Made by a program: the position numbers and the translations under genes
Assembly: GCA_963744105.1 (NCBI GenBank)
Contig: CAVUSJ010000010.1
Location: 62,001 to 126,000 of the forward strand
Direction of reading: 5' to 3'
Source: DASUPK01 sp963744105
Lineage (GTDB): Bacteria > Actinomycetota > Thermoleophilia > Solirubrobacterales > 70-9
DNA length: 64,000 nucleotides
Notes under the pieces: model-generated
Told to the model about the DNA's origin: nothing
The model's input: only the letters and a program-made list of their open reading frames with translations
Databases searched by the model: none
Shown here: positions 25,191 to 34,247 of the stretch, in pieces
Layout of the letters: each line of letters starts with the position of its first letter
How positions within the stretch are numbered: the first letter of the stretch is position 1

Positions 25191-25487
25191 GTGATACTGG
25201 CCGGTATCGCTCAGCCAGACCACGACATCGTCAAGCGAGTCATCGAGACGTTCAACGAGGATGGCGTTGAGGCGGCTCTCGTCGGCTCGAACAGCTGGCC
25301 TACGAGGGGCATGACGGGATCCGAGAGGTGGCCGCGATGTGGAACGGGACCTTCGAGAACCTTCGCCTCGACCCACAGGAGTTCATCGACTGCGGTGCGG
25401 ACGTTGTCTCTTCGCTCCGACAAGGGCTTACGCGTGCAGGTCTTCTCATGGGCGGAGGCTCGCGAAGACGCAGGGTTGACGAAGTAG
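25191..25487 (+). pseudogene. SnoaL-like (NTF2-fold) protein remnant
   Basis: Degraded gene for a small cone-shaped NTF2-fold protein. Three pieces in different frames line up with the SnoaL-like family: HDIVKRVIETFNEDGVEAAL from the GTG at 25191; then, shifted, YEGHDGIREVAAMWNGTF and LDPQEFIDCGADVV (about 25305-25415); then, shifted again, LRVQVFSWAEAREDAGLTK ending at the TAG 25485-25487. The segments normally between them (the aromatic strand after EAAL and the strand before LRVQVF) are missing, so internal deletions and frameshifts have removed about a quarter of the usual ~130 residues. It is 6 nt upstream of the FemAB-like gene. Confidence 0.65.
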
Positions 25488-25493
25488 CCCCTC

Positions 25494-26522
25494 ATGATCG
25501 AGGTCGATCGGCTGGCGGCCGGTGCCGAGGGGGAGTGGGACGAGTTCCTTCGCGGGCGGCTGGACGGGGTCCTCGGCCACTCGATCGCCTATCGCGACCT
25601 GCTGGCCTCGGCTCTCGCCTGCGAGCCGGAGTATCTGGTCGCCCGCGAGGGCGGCGAGATCCGCGGCGTCCTGCCGGTCATGTGGTCGGCGGACGCCGGC
25701 GGCCGGATCTGCAACTCGTTGCCGTACTACGGCAGCCCGGGCGGGCCGGTGAGCGCCGATTCGAGGGCCGCCCGAGCCCTGATCGACGCCTGGGACGAGC
25801 GCGCGTCGGATCCCGGGACGCTCGCCGCGACGATGATCGAGAACCCCTTCTCCGCCGGGGACTGGCCGGAGCCGCTGCACGAGCTGACCGACGAGCGAAT
25901 CGGCCAGTTCACGATTCTGCCGCCGGGCGGAGGCGAGCGGGAGGTGATGGCCGGGATCTCACCGGAGGCGCGCAACAACGTTCGCAGGGCCGGGCGCCGC
26001 GGCGTCACGGTGGAGCGCGACAACGGCGCCCTCGAGGAGGTTCGCCGGATCCACGAAGAGGTGATGGAGGGGCACGCCACCCCGCCGAAGTCGCGCAGCT
26101 TCTTCGAGGCGATCCCGTCCCACCTGCGCCCGGCCGAGGACTTCGACATCTGGGTCGCGCGGGTCGCCGGCGAGGTCGCCGCCGCCCTCCTGGTGATCCG
26201 CTTCAACGGAGTGAGTGAGTACTTCACCTCGGGGACCCGGGCGGGGTTCCGCTCGCACGACCCCCATCCGGCGCTCGTCTTCGAGGCCCTGGTCAACGAG
26301 ACGCGGAGCGGCTCGCGGATCTGGAACTGGGGCGGCACGCGGCTTGGGATGGCCGGGGTCTTCCACTTCAAGCGGAAGTGGGGCTCGCGTGAACGCCGCT
26401 ACCGCTACTTCGTCCACCTGAACGACCAGTCGCTGCGCGAGTTGTCGAGCGACGAGCTGATGGCGCGGTTCCCCAACTTCTACGTGCTCCCCTTCTCCGC
26501 GCTCGCCGCCAGCCTCGTCTGA
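25494..26522 (+). CDS. FemAB-like / GNAT-type acyltransferase
   Basis: 342-aa protein of the FemAB-like double-GNAT group. Seen are an N-terminal WDEFLRG and GHSIAYRDLLA, then ICNSLPYYGSPGGP, EARNNVRRAGRRGVTVE (typical FemAB-like basic helix), RIHEEVMEGHATPPKS, and a second GNAT half with DFDIWVARVAGEVAAALLVI and WNWGGTRLGMAGVFHFKRKWG. Members of this group add amino acids from tRNA or acyl groups to cell-wall or polysaccharide amines. Placed just before amino-sugar enzymes, it may acylate an amino sugar of the exported glycan; that is inference. It is the first gene of a plus-strand run to 36640. Confidence 0.8.
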   Translation: MIEVDRLAAGAEGEWDEFLRGRLDGVLGHSIAYRDLLASALACEPEYLVAREGGEIRGVLPVMWSADAGGRICNSLPYYGSPGGPVSADSRAARALIDAWDERASDPGTLAATMIENPFSAGDWPEPLHELTDERIGQFTILPPGGGEREVMAGISPEARNNVRRAGRRGVTVERDNGALEEVRRIHEEVMEGHATPPKSRSFFEAIPSHLRPAEDFDIWVARVAGEVAAALLVIRFNGVSEYFTSGTRAGFRSHDPHPALVFEALVNETRSGSRIWNWGGTRLGMAGVFHFKRKWGSRERRYRYFVHLNDQSLRELSSDELMARFPNFYVLPFSALAASLV

Positions 26523-26543
26523 GGCTTTTCGAAATCGGGCATC

Positions 26544-27377
26544 ATGCGCGCCGTGGAGCCGGTCGTCACATCGGAGGAGAGCCGGGCGCCGGCCGGGGAG
26601 CGGGTGTCCGTGGTGGTCCCAGTGTTCAACTCGGCCTCCTCGCTCGTCGAGCTGCATCGCCGGATCGACGCGACGCTGAGCTCGACGGGCGGGCTCGAGT
26701 CCTGGGAGCTGATCCTGGTGAACGACGGAAGCGAGGATGCGAGCTGGGAGCGGATCCTTGAGCTGAGCCGCGACCACCCGGAGGTGCGCGGGGTGGACCT
26801 GACCCGCAACTGGGGCCAGCACAACGCCCTGCTCGCCGGGATCCAGACCGCGACCGGGCAGGTGATCGTGACGCTGGACGACGACCTGCAGAACCCGCCC
26901 GAGGAGATCCCGCGGCTGCTCGAGGCGCTCACCGGCGACGTCGAGCTCGTCTACGGAAAGCCGATCGCCAAGCGCCAGGTGCTGCCGCGCCGGGTGGCGA
27001 CGACGATCGTCCGGCGGCTGGTCCATGTGATGACCGGCGGCGGGGTCCCCGCAGACATCGGCGGTTTCCGCGCCTTCCGCGCCTCGCTGCTCGACGGGCT
27101 GGACGACTCGCAGGGGGCCAGCTTCGCGATCGACATCCCCCTGACCGGCGCGGCGGCCCGGATCGCCGCCGTCAGCGTTCGGCACGATCCGCGGCGCTAC
27201 GGCCGCTCCAACTACACCTTCGGCAGGCTGGCGATGCACGCCCTGATCGAGTTCGACAGCCTGCGACGGCGTCGCGCGGGTCCGGGGCCGCGCTCGCTCA
27301 CCTACGCCGTGAGAACCACGACAGGAGCGATGACACCGGAAACCGCGGATGTGGCCGGCCGAGGCGCGGCGCGCTAG
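26544..27377 (+). CDS. GT2 glycosyltransferase, ArnC/DPM-like without membrane tail
   Basis: 277 aa. GT-A core: VSVVVPVFNSASSL, LILVNDGSEDASW, GVDLTRNWGQHNALLAGIQ and TLDDDLQNPPEEIP (metal motif), the exact subtype of polyprenyl-phosphate sugar transferases (ArnC, GtrB). Later come ADIGGFRAFRASLLDG and RHDPRRYGRSNYTFGRL. Normal family members carry two C-terminal membrane helices after this last motif; here the protein ends soon after with a polar tail, so it is truncated relative to the family, or a soluble variant. It overlaps the next gene by 29 nt. Confidence 0.85.
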   Translation: MRAVEPVVTSEESRAPAGERVSVVVPVFNSASSLVELHRRIDATLSSTGGLESWELILVNDGSEDASWERILELSRDHPEVRGVDLTRNWGQHNALLAGIQTATGQVIVTLDDDLQNPPEEIPRLLEALTGDVELVYGKPIAKRQVLPRRVATTIVRRLVHVMTGGGVPADIGGFRAFRASLLDGLDDSQGASFAIDIPLTGAAARIAAVSVRHDPRRYGRSNYTFGRLAMHALIEFDSLRRRRAGPGPRSLTYAVRTTTGAMTPETADVAGRGAAR

Positions 27378-28143
27378 CGGCGCCGTCTCCGAGGCTGCTC
27401 CGTGCGTGCTGCTCGACTGGGACAGCCGCCACTTCGGCTTGCCGATCGCGCGGGTGAGCGGGGGCACGCTCAACGCCGAGAGCATCGATGCGATCGACGA
27501 CTGGTGCGCCGAGCATGAGGTCCGCTGTCTCTTTCTGCTCGCCGATGCCGAGGACTTGGAGACAGCCGAGCTCGCCGCCGGCGCGGGGTTCCGGGAGGTG
27601 GATCGCAGGGTCACGTTCCGCCGCTCGATGGACGACGCGGCCGAGCTCTCGATCGGAGGGCCGCCCTCGATGGAGATCCGCGAGGCGCGCGAGGAGGAGC
27701 TCGGGCCGCTCATGGACCTGGCGGCCCACAGCCACCGGGAGAGCCGGTTCTATGCGGACGGGAACTTTTCGCGCGAGCGCTGCGACGCCCTCTACCGGGC
27801 CTGGCTGGAGCGTGGCCTTCGCGAGCCCGGGTGGGGGCTGCTGGCCGCGCTGGTCGACGGCGAGCCCGCCGGCTACATGGTCCACAGCGGGGTCGTCGAC
27901 GGCGAGGGGCGCGGGGAGCTCGGGGCCGTGGACGAGCGCCACCGGGGCCGGGGGATCGGCCGCGCGCTCCACGTGGCGATGTTCCACGTGTTGATCGAAC
28001 GGGGCTCGCTCGTGCATCGCGGCATCCTCAGCGCCCGGAACCGGCCGATCGTGCGGCTCCACGAGCACCTCGACTTCACCCTGGACAGGACCCAGGTCTG
28101 GCACCACAAGTGGTTCGGCGCGACGGGGGGACGGCGGGCATGA
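27349..28143 (+). CDS. WecD-like sugar N-acetyltransferase, first tandem copy
   Basis: 264-aa GNAT enzyme related to WecD, which acetylates the 4-amine of dTDP-4-amino-4,6-dideoxyhexose using acetyl-CoA. The N-terminal domain has LLDWDSRHFGLPIARV and CLFLLAD. The GNAT domain has RFYADGNFSRERCDALYRAW and the acetyl-CoA loop ERHRGRGIGRALH (R/Q-x-x-G-x-G/A), and it ends with QVWHHKWFG. The start ATG at 27349 lies inside the end of the GT2 gene. A close paralog follows directly with a 4-nt overlap. The order with the WecE-like gene makes an amine-acetylation role likely; the exact sugar is not known. Confidence 0.85.
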   Translation: MWPAEARRASGAVSEAAPCVLLDWDSRHFGLPIARVSGGTLNAESIDAIDDWCAEHEVRCLFLLADAEDLETAELAAGAGFREVDRRVTFRRSMDDAAELSIGGPPSMEIREAREEELGPLMDLAAHSHRESRFYADGNFSRERCDALYRAWLERGLREPGWGLLAALVDGEPAGYMVHSGVVDGEGRGELGAVDERHRGRGIGRALHVAMFHVLIERGSLVHRGILSARNRPIVRLHEHLDFTLDRTQVWHHKWFGATGGRRA

Positions 28144-28874
28144 CCGTGATGTCGGCGCCCTGCGACCTGCTCGCTTGGGACAGCGAATTCTTCGGGTTCC
28201 CGGTGGCGCGCGTCCGCGGCTCCGCGCTCGACCGCGATTCCGCGGCTGCCGTCGACGCCTGGTGCACGGAGCGCGGCGTCCGCTGCGTGTACCTGCTGCT
28301 CGATGCGGACGACGAGGAGTCCGCGCACGCCGCCGACGCCAACGGGTACCGGCTCGTCGACGTCAGGCTGACGCTTCGCCATGACCTGGTCGACGTTCCC
28401 GAGGCCGATCCGGAGATCCCCATCCGCCAGGCGGAGCCGGGAGATCTCCCTGCCCTGACGGCGCTCGCAGCCCGGAGCCACCACGACACGCGCTTCTACA
28501 GCGACGGTGGCTTCTCCCGGGAGCGTTGCGATGCGCTGTACGCGACCTGGATCGCCGACGCCGTGCCCGACCCGGACCGCTGGGTGGGAGTTCGCGAGGT
28601 GGACGGGACGGCCGTCGGCTACCAGGTGGTCAGGCCGCCCGACGAGCATCGGGTCGCGGTGATGGTGATCCTCGCCGTCGACGAGTCGCATCGGCGCGCG
28701 GGCATCGGCCGGAACCTCCTCACGGCGGGGCTGCGCTGGGGCCGGTCGGTGGGAGCCGTCGCCGTGGAGACGGCGACGCAGGAGCGCAATCGAACCTCGT
28801 TCGAGACCCACCTCGCACTCGGCTTCGCCTGCACGAAGCGCGAGGCCTGGCACCACAAGTGGTTCGGGCGATGA
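28140..28874 (+). CDS. WecD-like sugar N-acetyltransferase, second tandem copy
   Basis: 244 aa, ATG overlapping the stop of its paralog (ATGA). Same two-part build: LLAWDSEFFGFPVARV, CVYLLLDADD, RFYSDGGFSRERCDALYATW, the acetyl-CoA loop ESHRRAGIGRNLL, and the shared ending AWHHKWFG. Similarity is strong at these anchors but weak in the region that should bind the substrate, so the pair may acylate different amines or form a heteromer. Its stop overlaps the aminotransferase start (ATGA), making a coupled three-gene unit. Duplication followed by divergence is the simplest origin. Confidence 0.85.
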   Translation: MTVMSAPCDLLAWDSEFFGFPVARVRGSALDRDSAAAVDAWCTERGVRCVYLLLDADDEESAHAADANGYRLVDVRLTLRHDLVDVPEADPEIPIRQAEPGDLPALTALAARSHHDTRFYSDGGFSRERCDALYATWIADAVPDPDRWVGVREVDGTAVGYQVVRPPDEHRVAVMVILAVDESHRRAGIGRNLLTAGLRWGRSVGAVAVETATQERNRTSFETHLALGFACTKREAWHHKWFGR

Positions 28875-30022
28875 GCGCACACCGCCTGCGCACCAGGATC
28901 CCCTTCAACCGGCCGAGCCTGGCCGGCGACGAGCTCGACTACGTCGCAGAGGCGGTCGAATCCGGGCAGCTGTCCGGAGGCGGCCCGATGGCGCAGCTCT
29001 GCGAGGAGCTGCTCAGCGCGGAGCTGGGAGGCGCGACCGTCCTTCTCACCCCGTCCTGCACTCACGCCCTGGAGATGGCCGCCCTGCTGCTGGACATCCG
29101 GCCCGGCGACGAGATCGTTTCCCCGGCGTTCACTCACCCGTCGACCGTCAACGCGTTCGTGATGCGCGGAGCGCTTCCGCGCTTCTGCGACATCCGCCCG
29201 GACACGCTCAACCTGGACGAGGCGCGGGTCGAGGACCGCATCGGGGAGCGGACGGCCGCGATCGTCTGCACCCACTACGCCGGCGTCTCCTGCGAGCTCG
29301 ATGAGCTGCTCGCGACCTGTGGGCGGAGCGGAGCCGAGCTGGTCGAGGACAACGCCCACGGCCTGTTCGGCAGCTATCGGGATCGCCCCCTCGGGACGGC
29401 GGGCCGCTTCGCCGCGCTCAGCTTCCACGAGACCAAGAACCTGACCTCCGGCGAGGGTGGCGCGCTGGTCGTCAACCGGGAGGAGGACGGCGCCCGCGCG
29501 GAGATGATCCGCGACAAGGGCACGAACCGCGCGGCCTTCTTCCGCGGGGAGGTCGAGGCCTACGAGTGGAGCGACCTGGGATCGAGCTACCTGCCCTCCG
29601 AGCTGCAGGCCGCCTTCCTGCGCGGCCAGCTGGAGGGAGCAGAAGGGATCCAGTCCTCGCGGCATCGGATCTGGGACCGATACGCGGCCGAGCTCTCGGA
29701 CTGGGCGGCCCGGCACGAGGTGGGCCTCCCGGCGGTCCCGGGCGACCGCCGCCACCCGGCTCACCTCTTCTTCCTCCGGATGCCCGGCCGGGAGGAGCGG
29801 GACGCCCTGATCGATCACCTCTCCTCGCGCGAGATCCTCGCGGTCTTCCACTACCAGCCGCTTCACCTCTCGGCCATGGGTCGGCGCCTGGATCCGGACT
29901 GCGGCCCGCTCCCCGTCACCGAGGCGGCCGCCGACGGCCTGGTCCGGCTGCCGCTCTTCGCCGGGCTCTCCGACGACGAGCAGTCGAGGGTGATCGAGGC
30001 GGTCACGGAGTTCTCGCCATAG
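28871..30022 (+). CDS. WecE-like PLP sugar aminotransferase
   Basis: DegT/DnrJ/EryC1 family enzyme that converts dTDP-4-keto-6-deoxyhexose to the 4-amino sugar with glutamate as donor. 383 aa, normal length. It has IPFNRPSLAGDE near the start, LTPSCTHALEMAALLL, SPAFTHPSTVNAF, CTHYAGVSCELDEL, LVEDNAHG with Asp160, and the PLP Lys189 in SFHETKNLTSGEGGAL. YEWSDLGSSYLPSEL is the WecE (TDP-fucosamine) subtype. With the WecD-like genes before it this makes an N-acetylated 4-amino-4,6-dideoxyhexose the likely product. The dTDP-glucose precursor genes are not in the window. Confidence 0.9.
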   Translation: MSAHRLRTRIPFNRPSLAGDELDYVAEAVESGQLSGGGPMAQLCEELLSAELGGATVLLTPSCTHALEMAALLLDIRPGDEIVSPAFTHPSTVNAFVMRGALPRFCDIRPDTLNLDEARVEDRIGERTAAIVCTHYAGVSCELDELLATCGRSGAELVEDNAHGLFGSYRDRPLGTAGRFAALSFHETKNLTSGEGGALVVNREEDGARAEMIRDKGTNRAAFFRGEVEAYEWSDLGSSYLPSELQAAFLRGQLEGAEGIQSSRHRIWDRYAAELSDWAARHEVGLPAVPGDRRHPAHLFFLRMPGREERDALIDHLSSREILAVFHYQPLHLSAMGRRLDPDCGPLPVTEAAADGLVRLPLFAGLSDDEQSRVIEAVTEFSP

Positions 30023-32235
30023 CGGTCGCGATCGTCGCCGTCGGGGCGCTGGTCCTCTGGCTGGTGGGAGGGGTGGAGCCCGGGGAGCTGGCCCGCTACC
30101 TGGGTTACGAGGCGGTCTTCGTGGTCGGCCCCGGCTGGCTCGTCCTGCGCGCGGTCGCTCCTCAGATCCGCAGTCGGGCCTGGCAGCTGGCGCTCGGCTG
30201 GCCGATCGGCCTGACGCTCGAGATCCTCGCCTTCAGCCTCACGGCCGCGCTCGGGGTCGCGCGACCTCTTCTGGGCCTACCCGGCGGTGGCCGCGGCGGG
30301 CGCCCTGATCGCCCTGCGGGGACGATGGGCGAGCGAGCCGGCGCCATCGCTCCTCACCTCGCCCGCCCGCCTTGTGGTCGCCGGGCTCGCGCTGCTCGCC
30401 TTCGCGTACATCGGCGTCGCCTACTTCACGATCACCCCGCTGCCCGGCTCGGCCCCGGGAGTCGTCTATCCGGGCGACATTACCTTCCACATCTCGGTCG
30501 CCGCCTCGGCGCTGCACGGCTGGCCGCCGGGCGAATGGGGGGTGTCCGGCCTGCCCTTCGGCTACCACTACTTCGCCAACCTCCACATGGCCGCGATCTC
30601 GCAGGTGAGCGGGCTCCACCTGCCGCTGATCGTCTTCCGCCTGTACGACGTGCCGCTCACCGCGCTGCTCGTCCTCCAGGTGGCGCTCGCCGGGCGCCTC
30701 CTCGGCGGCCGGGTCTGGGCGGCGCCGGTGACGGTCGCCCTCTTCCTGCTGGTCCGGGAGATCGACCTGACGATCAGCGACACGTTCCCCTTCGGAGGGA
30801 TCGGGATGTACCACCTCTGGGCAAGCCCGAGCCAGCTCCTCGGGATGACCATGTTCGTCCCGGCGGTGGTCGTTCTCGCCCTGCTCCTCGACGAGGGGCT
30901 CTACGCCCGCGCGGCTCCCCAGCTCGGTGCCACGCGAACGCGGCTCTGGATCGTCCTCGCGCTGCTCCTGCTCGGCGCCGGGGGGGCGAAATCGGTGATC
31001 CTGCCGATGCTGATCGGGGGCCTGGTCGTCTATCTCGCCTGGTCCCGGTGGGCCCGCGGGCGCTTCGATCCCACTGCGATCCGCGCGCTGGCGCTCGCCG
31101 CCGGGCTGATGCTCGCGTACTACCTCGTCATGTACCGCGGCAACTCCCTCGGCCTGCGGATTCATCCGCCCTCGACGATCCGCGAGATGCCACCGCTCGA
31201 GCGTCTGCACGACATCTGGCCGGGCGGGACCCTCGCGGCGGTCGGCTACTGGATCGTCGCGATCCTCGGCGGGACGCTGATGTACTTCGCTGCGCCCCTG
31301 CTCGGCTTGGCGCTCTGGCTACGAGGACGGGCGATCCGGTCGCTCGACGCCGGTCCCGTCCTGCTGATCTCCCTGCTGCTGGTGGGCATCGGCGCCTTCC
31401 TCTTCCTCTACGACGAGTACCTCGAGCAGACCTACTTCACGCTCTTCGGCCTGATCGTGGCGCTGCCGCTCGCCGCCGCCGGGCTGATCGAGTTCTACGA
31501 GCGGCGACCGAGCCTGGCCGGCGCGCTCGATGGCTAGACGGTCTCGACGGTGGCGACCGTCTGGTTGTGGGCGCCTTCCTGGCCGACCGCCTCGCGCTGC
31601 GGGGCACTGGTCATCCCGGCCGACGCCTCGCTCTACGGTCTCCCCGTCGCGGTGGGCCGGCCTGGTCCTGGGCGCCGCGCTGCTGCGGCGCGCGCGCGGC
31701 TCTGGCTCGGAGTCGCTGGCGGTCGGGGCAGTGCTGCTCGCCGCCGCTCTCGATTCCCCGCTCGACGTCGTCCCGCACACGTCGCCACCTCGACAACGGG
31801 GCGCCGCTCTACGCGCACCTCGCGGGCCGGGCTGCGGCCTGGGAGCTCGAGGGCATGGAGTGGATTCGCGACCACCTGCCGACGACTCCGTGCTCTCGGT
31901 CAGCAACGACCGGACGCCGCGCACTCGGCGCTCGGCCCGATCGACAGCGACTGCACCGCCTTCGCGGAGCGTCGCACCTTCCGCGAGGCCTGGAGCTACA
32001 CGCCCCGCGCGAACGCGATCGGGCAGCACGACGTGATCGGCGGGCTGAGGGACCCGTTCCCGACGCGCACCGCGCTCGAGCGGACCCTGTTCGTGCGCGC
32101 CGATGCCCGCGCGGCTCGGATCGATGGAGCGAGCGCTTCGGCGTGAACTACATCGTCGTCTCCAGAAAGGATGGCGCGGTGAACCGGGCGTCTACCGTTG
32201 GGCCGCTCGTGTACTCGACCCGGCGGTCGACGTGA
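30019..32235 (+). pseudogene. Polytopic membrane protein gene with many frameshifts
   Basis: Coding sequence follows directly after the aminotransferase but jumps frame about nine times (near 30260, 31530, 31600, 31650, 31785, 31885, 31915, 32115 and 32190). The longest intact piece (30287-31537) encodes eight or nine membrane helices with YPGDITFHISVAASALHGWP and FGYHYFANLHMAA, the topology of GT-C-like proteins. Later pieces hold GAPLYAHLAGRAAAWE, DSVLSVSND, FREAWSYTPRANAIGQHD and RFGVNYIVVSRKDG, a plausible C-terminal outer domain. No standard start codon is found near 30019 and the 3' limit is approximate. All pieces keep coding-like codon use, so sequence error is suspected. Confidence 0.7.
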
Positions 32236-32296
32236 TCGAGCTCGCCACCGGCTTATGGCGAAGCGGGGTGACGTGCTTCGGCCGCCGACCATCCAG

Positions 32297-33473
32297 ATGA
32301 GGATCGCGATCGTCTACGACTGCCTGTTCCCGAACACCGTCGGCGGGGCCGAGCGCTGGTATCGCAACCTCGCGGAGCGGCTCTCGGAGAGCGCCACACG
32401 GTGACCTACCTGACCCGCCGCCAGTGGGGCGAGGAGGGGCCGGAAACCTCCTTCGAGACGCTGGCGGTCTCCCCGGCGAGCCACCTCTACACGCGCTCCG
32501 GCCGGCGCCGCATCTGGCCGCCGATCCGCTTCGGCCTCGGCGTCTTCTGGCACCTGCTTCGCCACGGCCGCCGCTACGACGCCGTGCACACGGCCTCCTT
32601 CCCGTACTTCCAGGTGATCGGCGCGAGGCTCGCGCTCTGGCTCTCGCGCTCGCCCGCGCCGTTGATCGTCGACTGGCACGAGGTCTGGGGGCGCGACTAC
32701 TGGCGCTCGTATCTGGGCCCGATCGCGGGGCGGATCGGCTTCGCGGTCGAGCGCCTCTGCCTGCGGCTGCCCTTCCGCAGCTTCACCTTCTCCCGCCTCG
32801 CCGAGGACCGCCTGCGCGAGTACGGCCATCGCGCTCCGATCCTGCGACTGACCGGCGAGTACGCCGGCGATGACTGGGCCGAGTCGCGGTCGCGGCAAGA
32901 GGCCGCCGTCGTTCCCGATCCCGCCGCTGGTCGTCTCGGCCGGGCGGCACATCCCCGAGAAGCACGTGCCCGAGGTGCCGGCCGCGATCGCCGCCGCCCG
33001 CGAGCGGGTGCCGGGCTGCGTGGGCTGATCCTCGGCGACGGCCCCGATTTCGAGGCGACCCGCGAGCGCGTCGGGAGCTCGGGCTCGAGGGCGAGGTCGA
33101 GCTCGCCGGGCGGGTAGACCACCCGGAGCTCATGCGCCGGATCGCCTCCGCCTCCTGCCTGCTTCACCCCTCCGAGCGGGAGGGCTACGGGATGGTGGTC
33201 GTCGAGGCGGTGTCGCTGGGAACGCCGGCGATCGTCGTCCGGGGGTCCGAGAACGCGGCGACCGAGCTGGTCGAAGAGGGGGTGAACGGGTACGTCGTCG
33301 AGTCCGCGGACCCACGGGGGATGGCCGACGCCATCGTGAGCGCGGTGCAGGGCGGCTCCGGCCTGCGGGCCTCGGCCCTCGACTGGTACCGCGCGCGGCG
33401 CGACGAGCTCTCGATCGAGAAGTCGCTCGCCGAGGTCGAGGCGTCGTACGGGTCCATCGAGGGGACCGGATGA
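32297..33473 (+). pseudogene. GT4 glycosyltransferase gene with frameshifts
   Basis: GT-B glycosyltransferase split by about four frame changes. From the ATG at 32297: MRIAIVYDCLFPNTVGGAERWY; shift near 32390 to HTVTYLTRRQWGEE, IVDWHEVWGRDYW and FTFSRLAEDRLREYG; shift near 32905 to PPLVVSAGRHIPEKHVPEVP; shift near 33015 to GLILGDGPDFEATRERV; shift near 33075 to ELGLEGEVELAGRVDHPELM and the donor site HPSEREGYGMVVVEA, ending at 33473. Joined, it is a full-length GT4 enzyme with both Rossmann halves and the EGYGMVVVEA (ExxxxxxxE) motif. No stop codon occurs inside any piece. It overlaps the FkbM gene by 4 nt. Confidence 0.78.
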
Positions 33474-34243
33474 GCCCGCTGGGCGACCGGCCCCTCGGCT
33501 TCATCGCACGGGAGGCGGTCCGGCCGTCGAACTGGGTCGCCCTGGGCCGGATGCCGCGGCGCTACCGGCACCCCCTCGACGGCGCGCGCCGCTACTTCAC
33601 TCCCGGCGGGAGCTATCCGCACCGCTGCGAGGTCCGGACGCCGCTCGGCATCGTCGCCCCGACCCTGCACAGCCAGCACGACATGATCACCGTGAACGAG
33701 GTCTTCTGCCGGGAGGACTACCGGGTCGGCGACGAGGCCGAGGTGGTCGTGGACGTCGGATCGAACATCGGCATCTCGGCCCTCTACTTCCTGACCCGCT
33801 CGGAGCGGGCGCGTGCGTGGCTCTACGAGCCGGTGCCGCGGAACGTCGAGCGGCTGCGCGAGAACCTCTCGGGTTTCGAGGGGCGCTGGCGGCTGGACCA
33901 GGCCGCGGTCGCGGACCGCGACGGCGAGGAGACCTTCTCGATCGAGCCGACCGGCCGCTACGGCGGCCTGGGCTCCGGGCATGAGGAATCCATCAAGGTG
34001 CGCGTCCGGCACATCGACGACGTGCTCCGGGAGGTGCTCGAGGAAGAGAGGCGGATCGACGTCCTCAAGCTCGACACCGAGGGCGTGGAGGCCCGGACGC
34101 TGGCGGCGGCCTCGCCCGAGCTGCTCTCCCGGGTCGGGGTGATCTTCGCCGAGGACATCGCCGGCGAGATCGCGGCGCCGTCCGGCTTCGAGGCCTCACG
34201 CCGGGCTTCGGTGGTGAGGCTCGTCAACGGCGCCGCGGCGTGA
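33470..34243 (+). CDS. FkbM-family methyltransferase
   Basis: 257-aa SAM-dependent O-methyltransferase of the FkbM type, likely to methylate a glycan hydroxyl. The SAM motif is VVVDVGSNIGISALYFL at about 90-106, WLYEPVPRNVERL is the acidic motif II, and IDVLKLDTEGVEARTL near 195-210 is the hallmark FkbM motif. VGVIFAEDI is the last core strand. ATGA overlap with the broken GT4 gene shows coupling. A second FkbM gene is at 41710. Members commonly methylate sugars in polysaccharides and antibiotics; the position is not known here. Confidence 0.87.
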   Translation: MSPLGDRPLGFIAREAVRPSNWVALGRMPRRYRHPLDGARRYFTPGGSYPHRCEVRTPLGIVAPTLHSQHDMITVNEVFCREDYRVGDEAEVVVDVGSNIGISALYFLTRSERARAWLYEPVPRNVERLRENLSGFEGRWRLDQAAVADRDGEETFSIEPTGRYGGLGSGHEESIKVRVRHIDDVLREVLEEERRIDVLKLDTEGVEARTLAAASPELLSRVGVIFAEDIAGEIAAPSGFEASRRASVVRLVNGAAA

Positions 34244-34247
34244 GGAC

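Noticed and set aside
30019..33473. Programmed ribosomal frameshifting as the cause of the broken genes
   Set aside because: About 13 shifts in both directions without slippery heptamers or consistent spacing; error or decay is far simpler.
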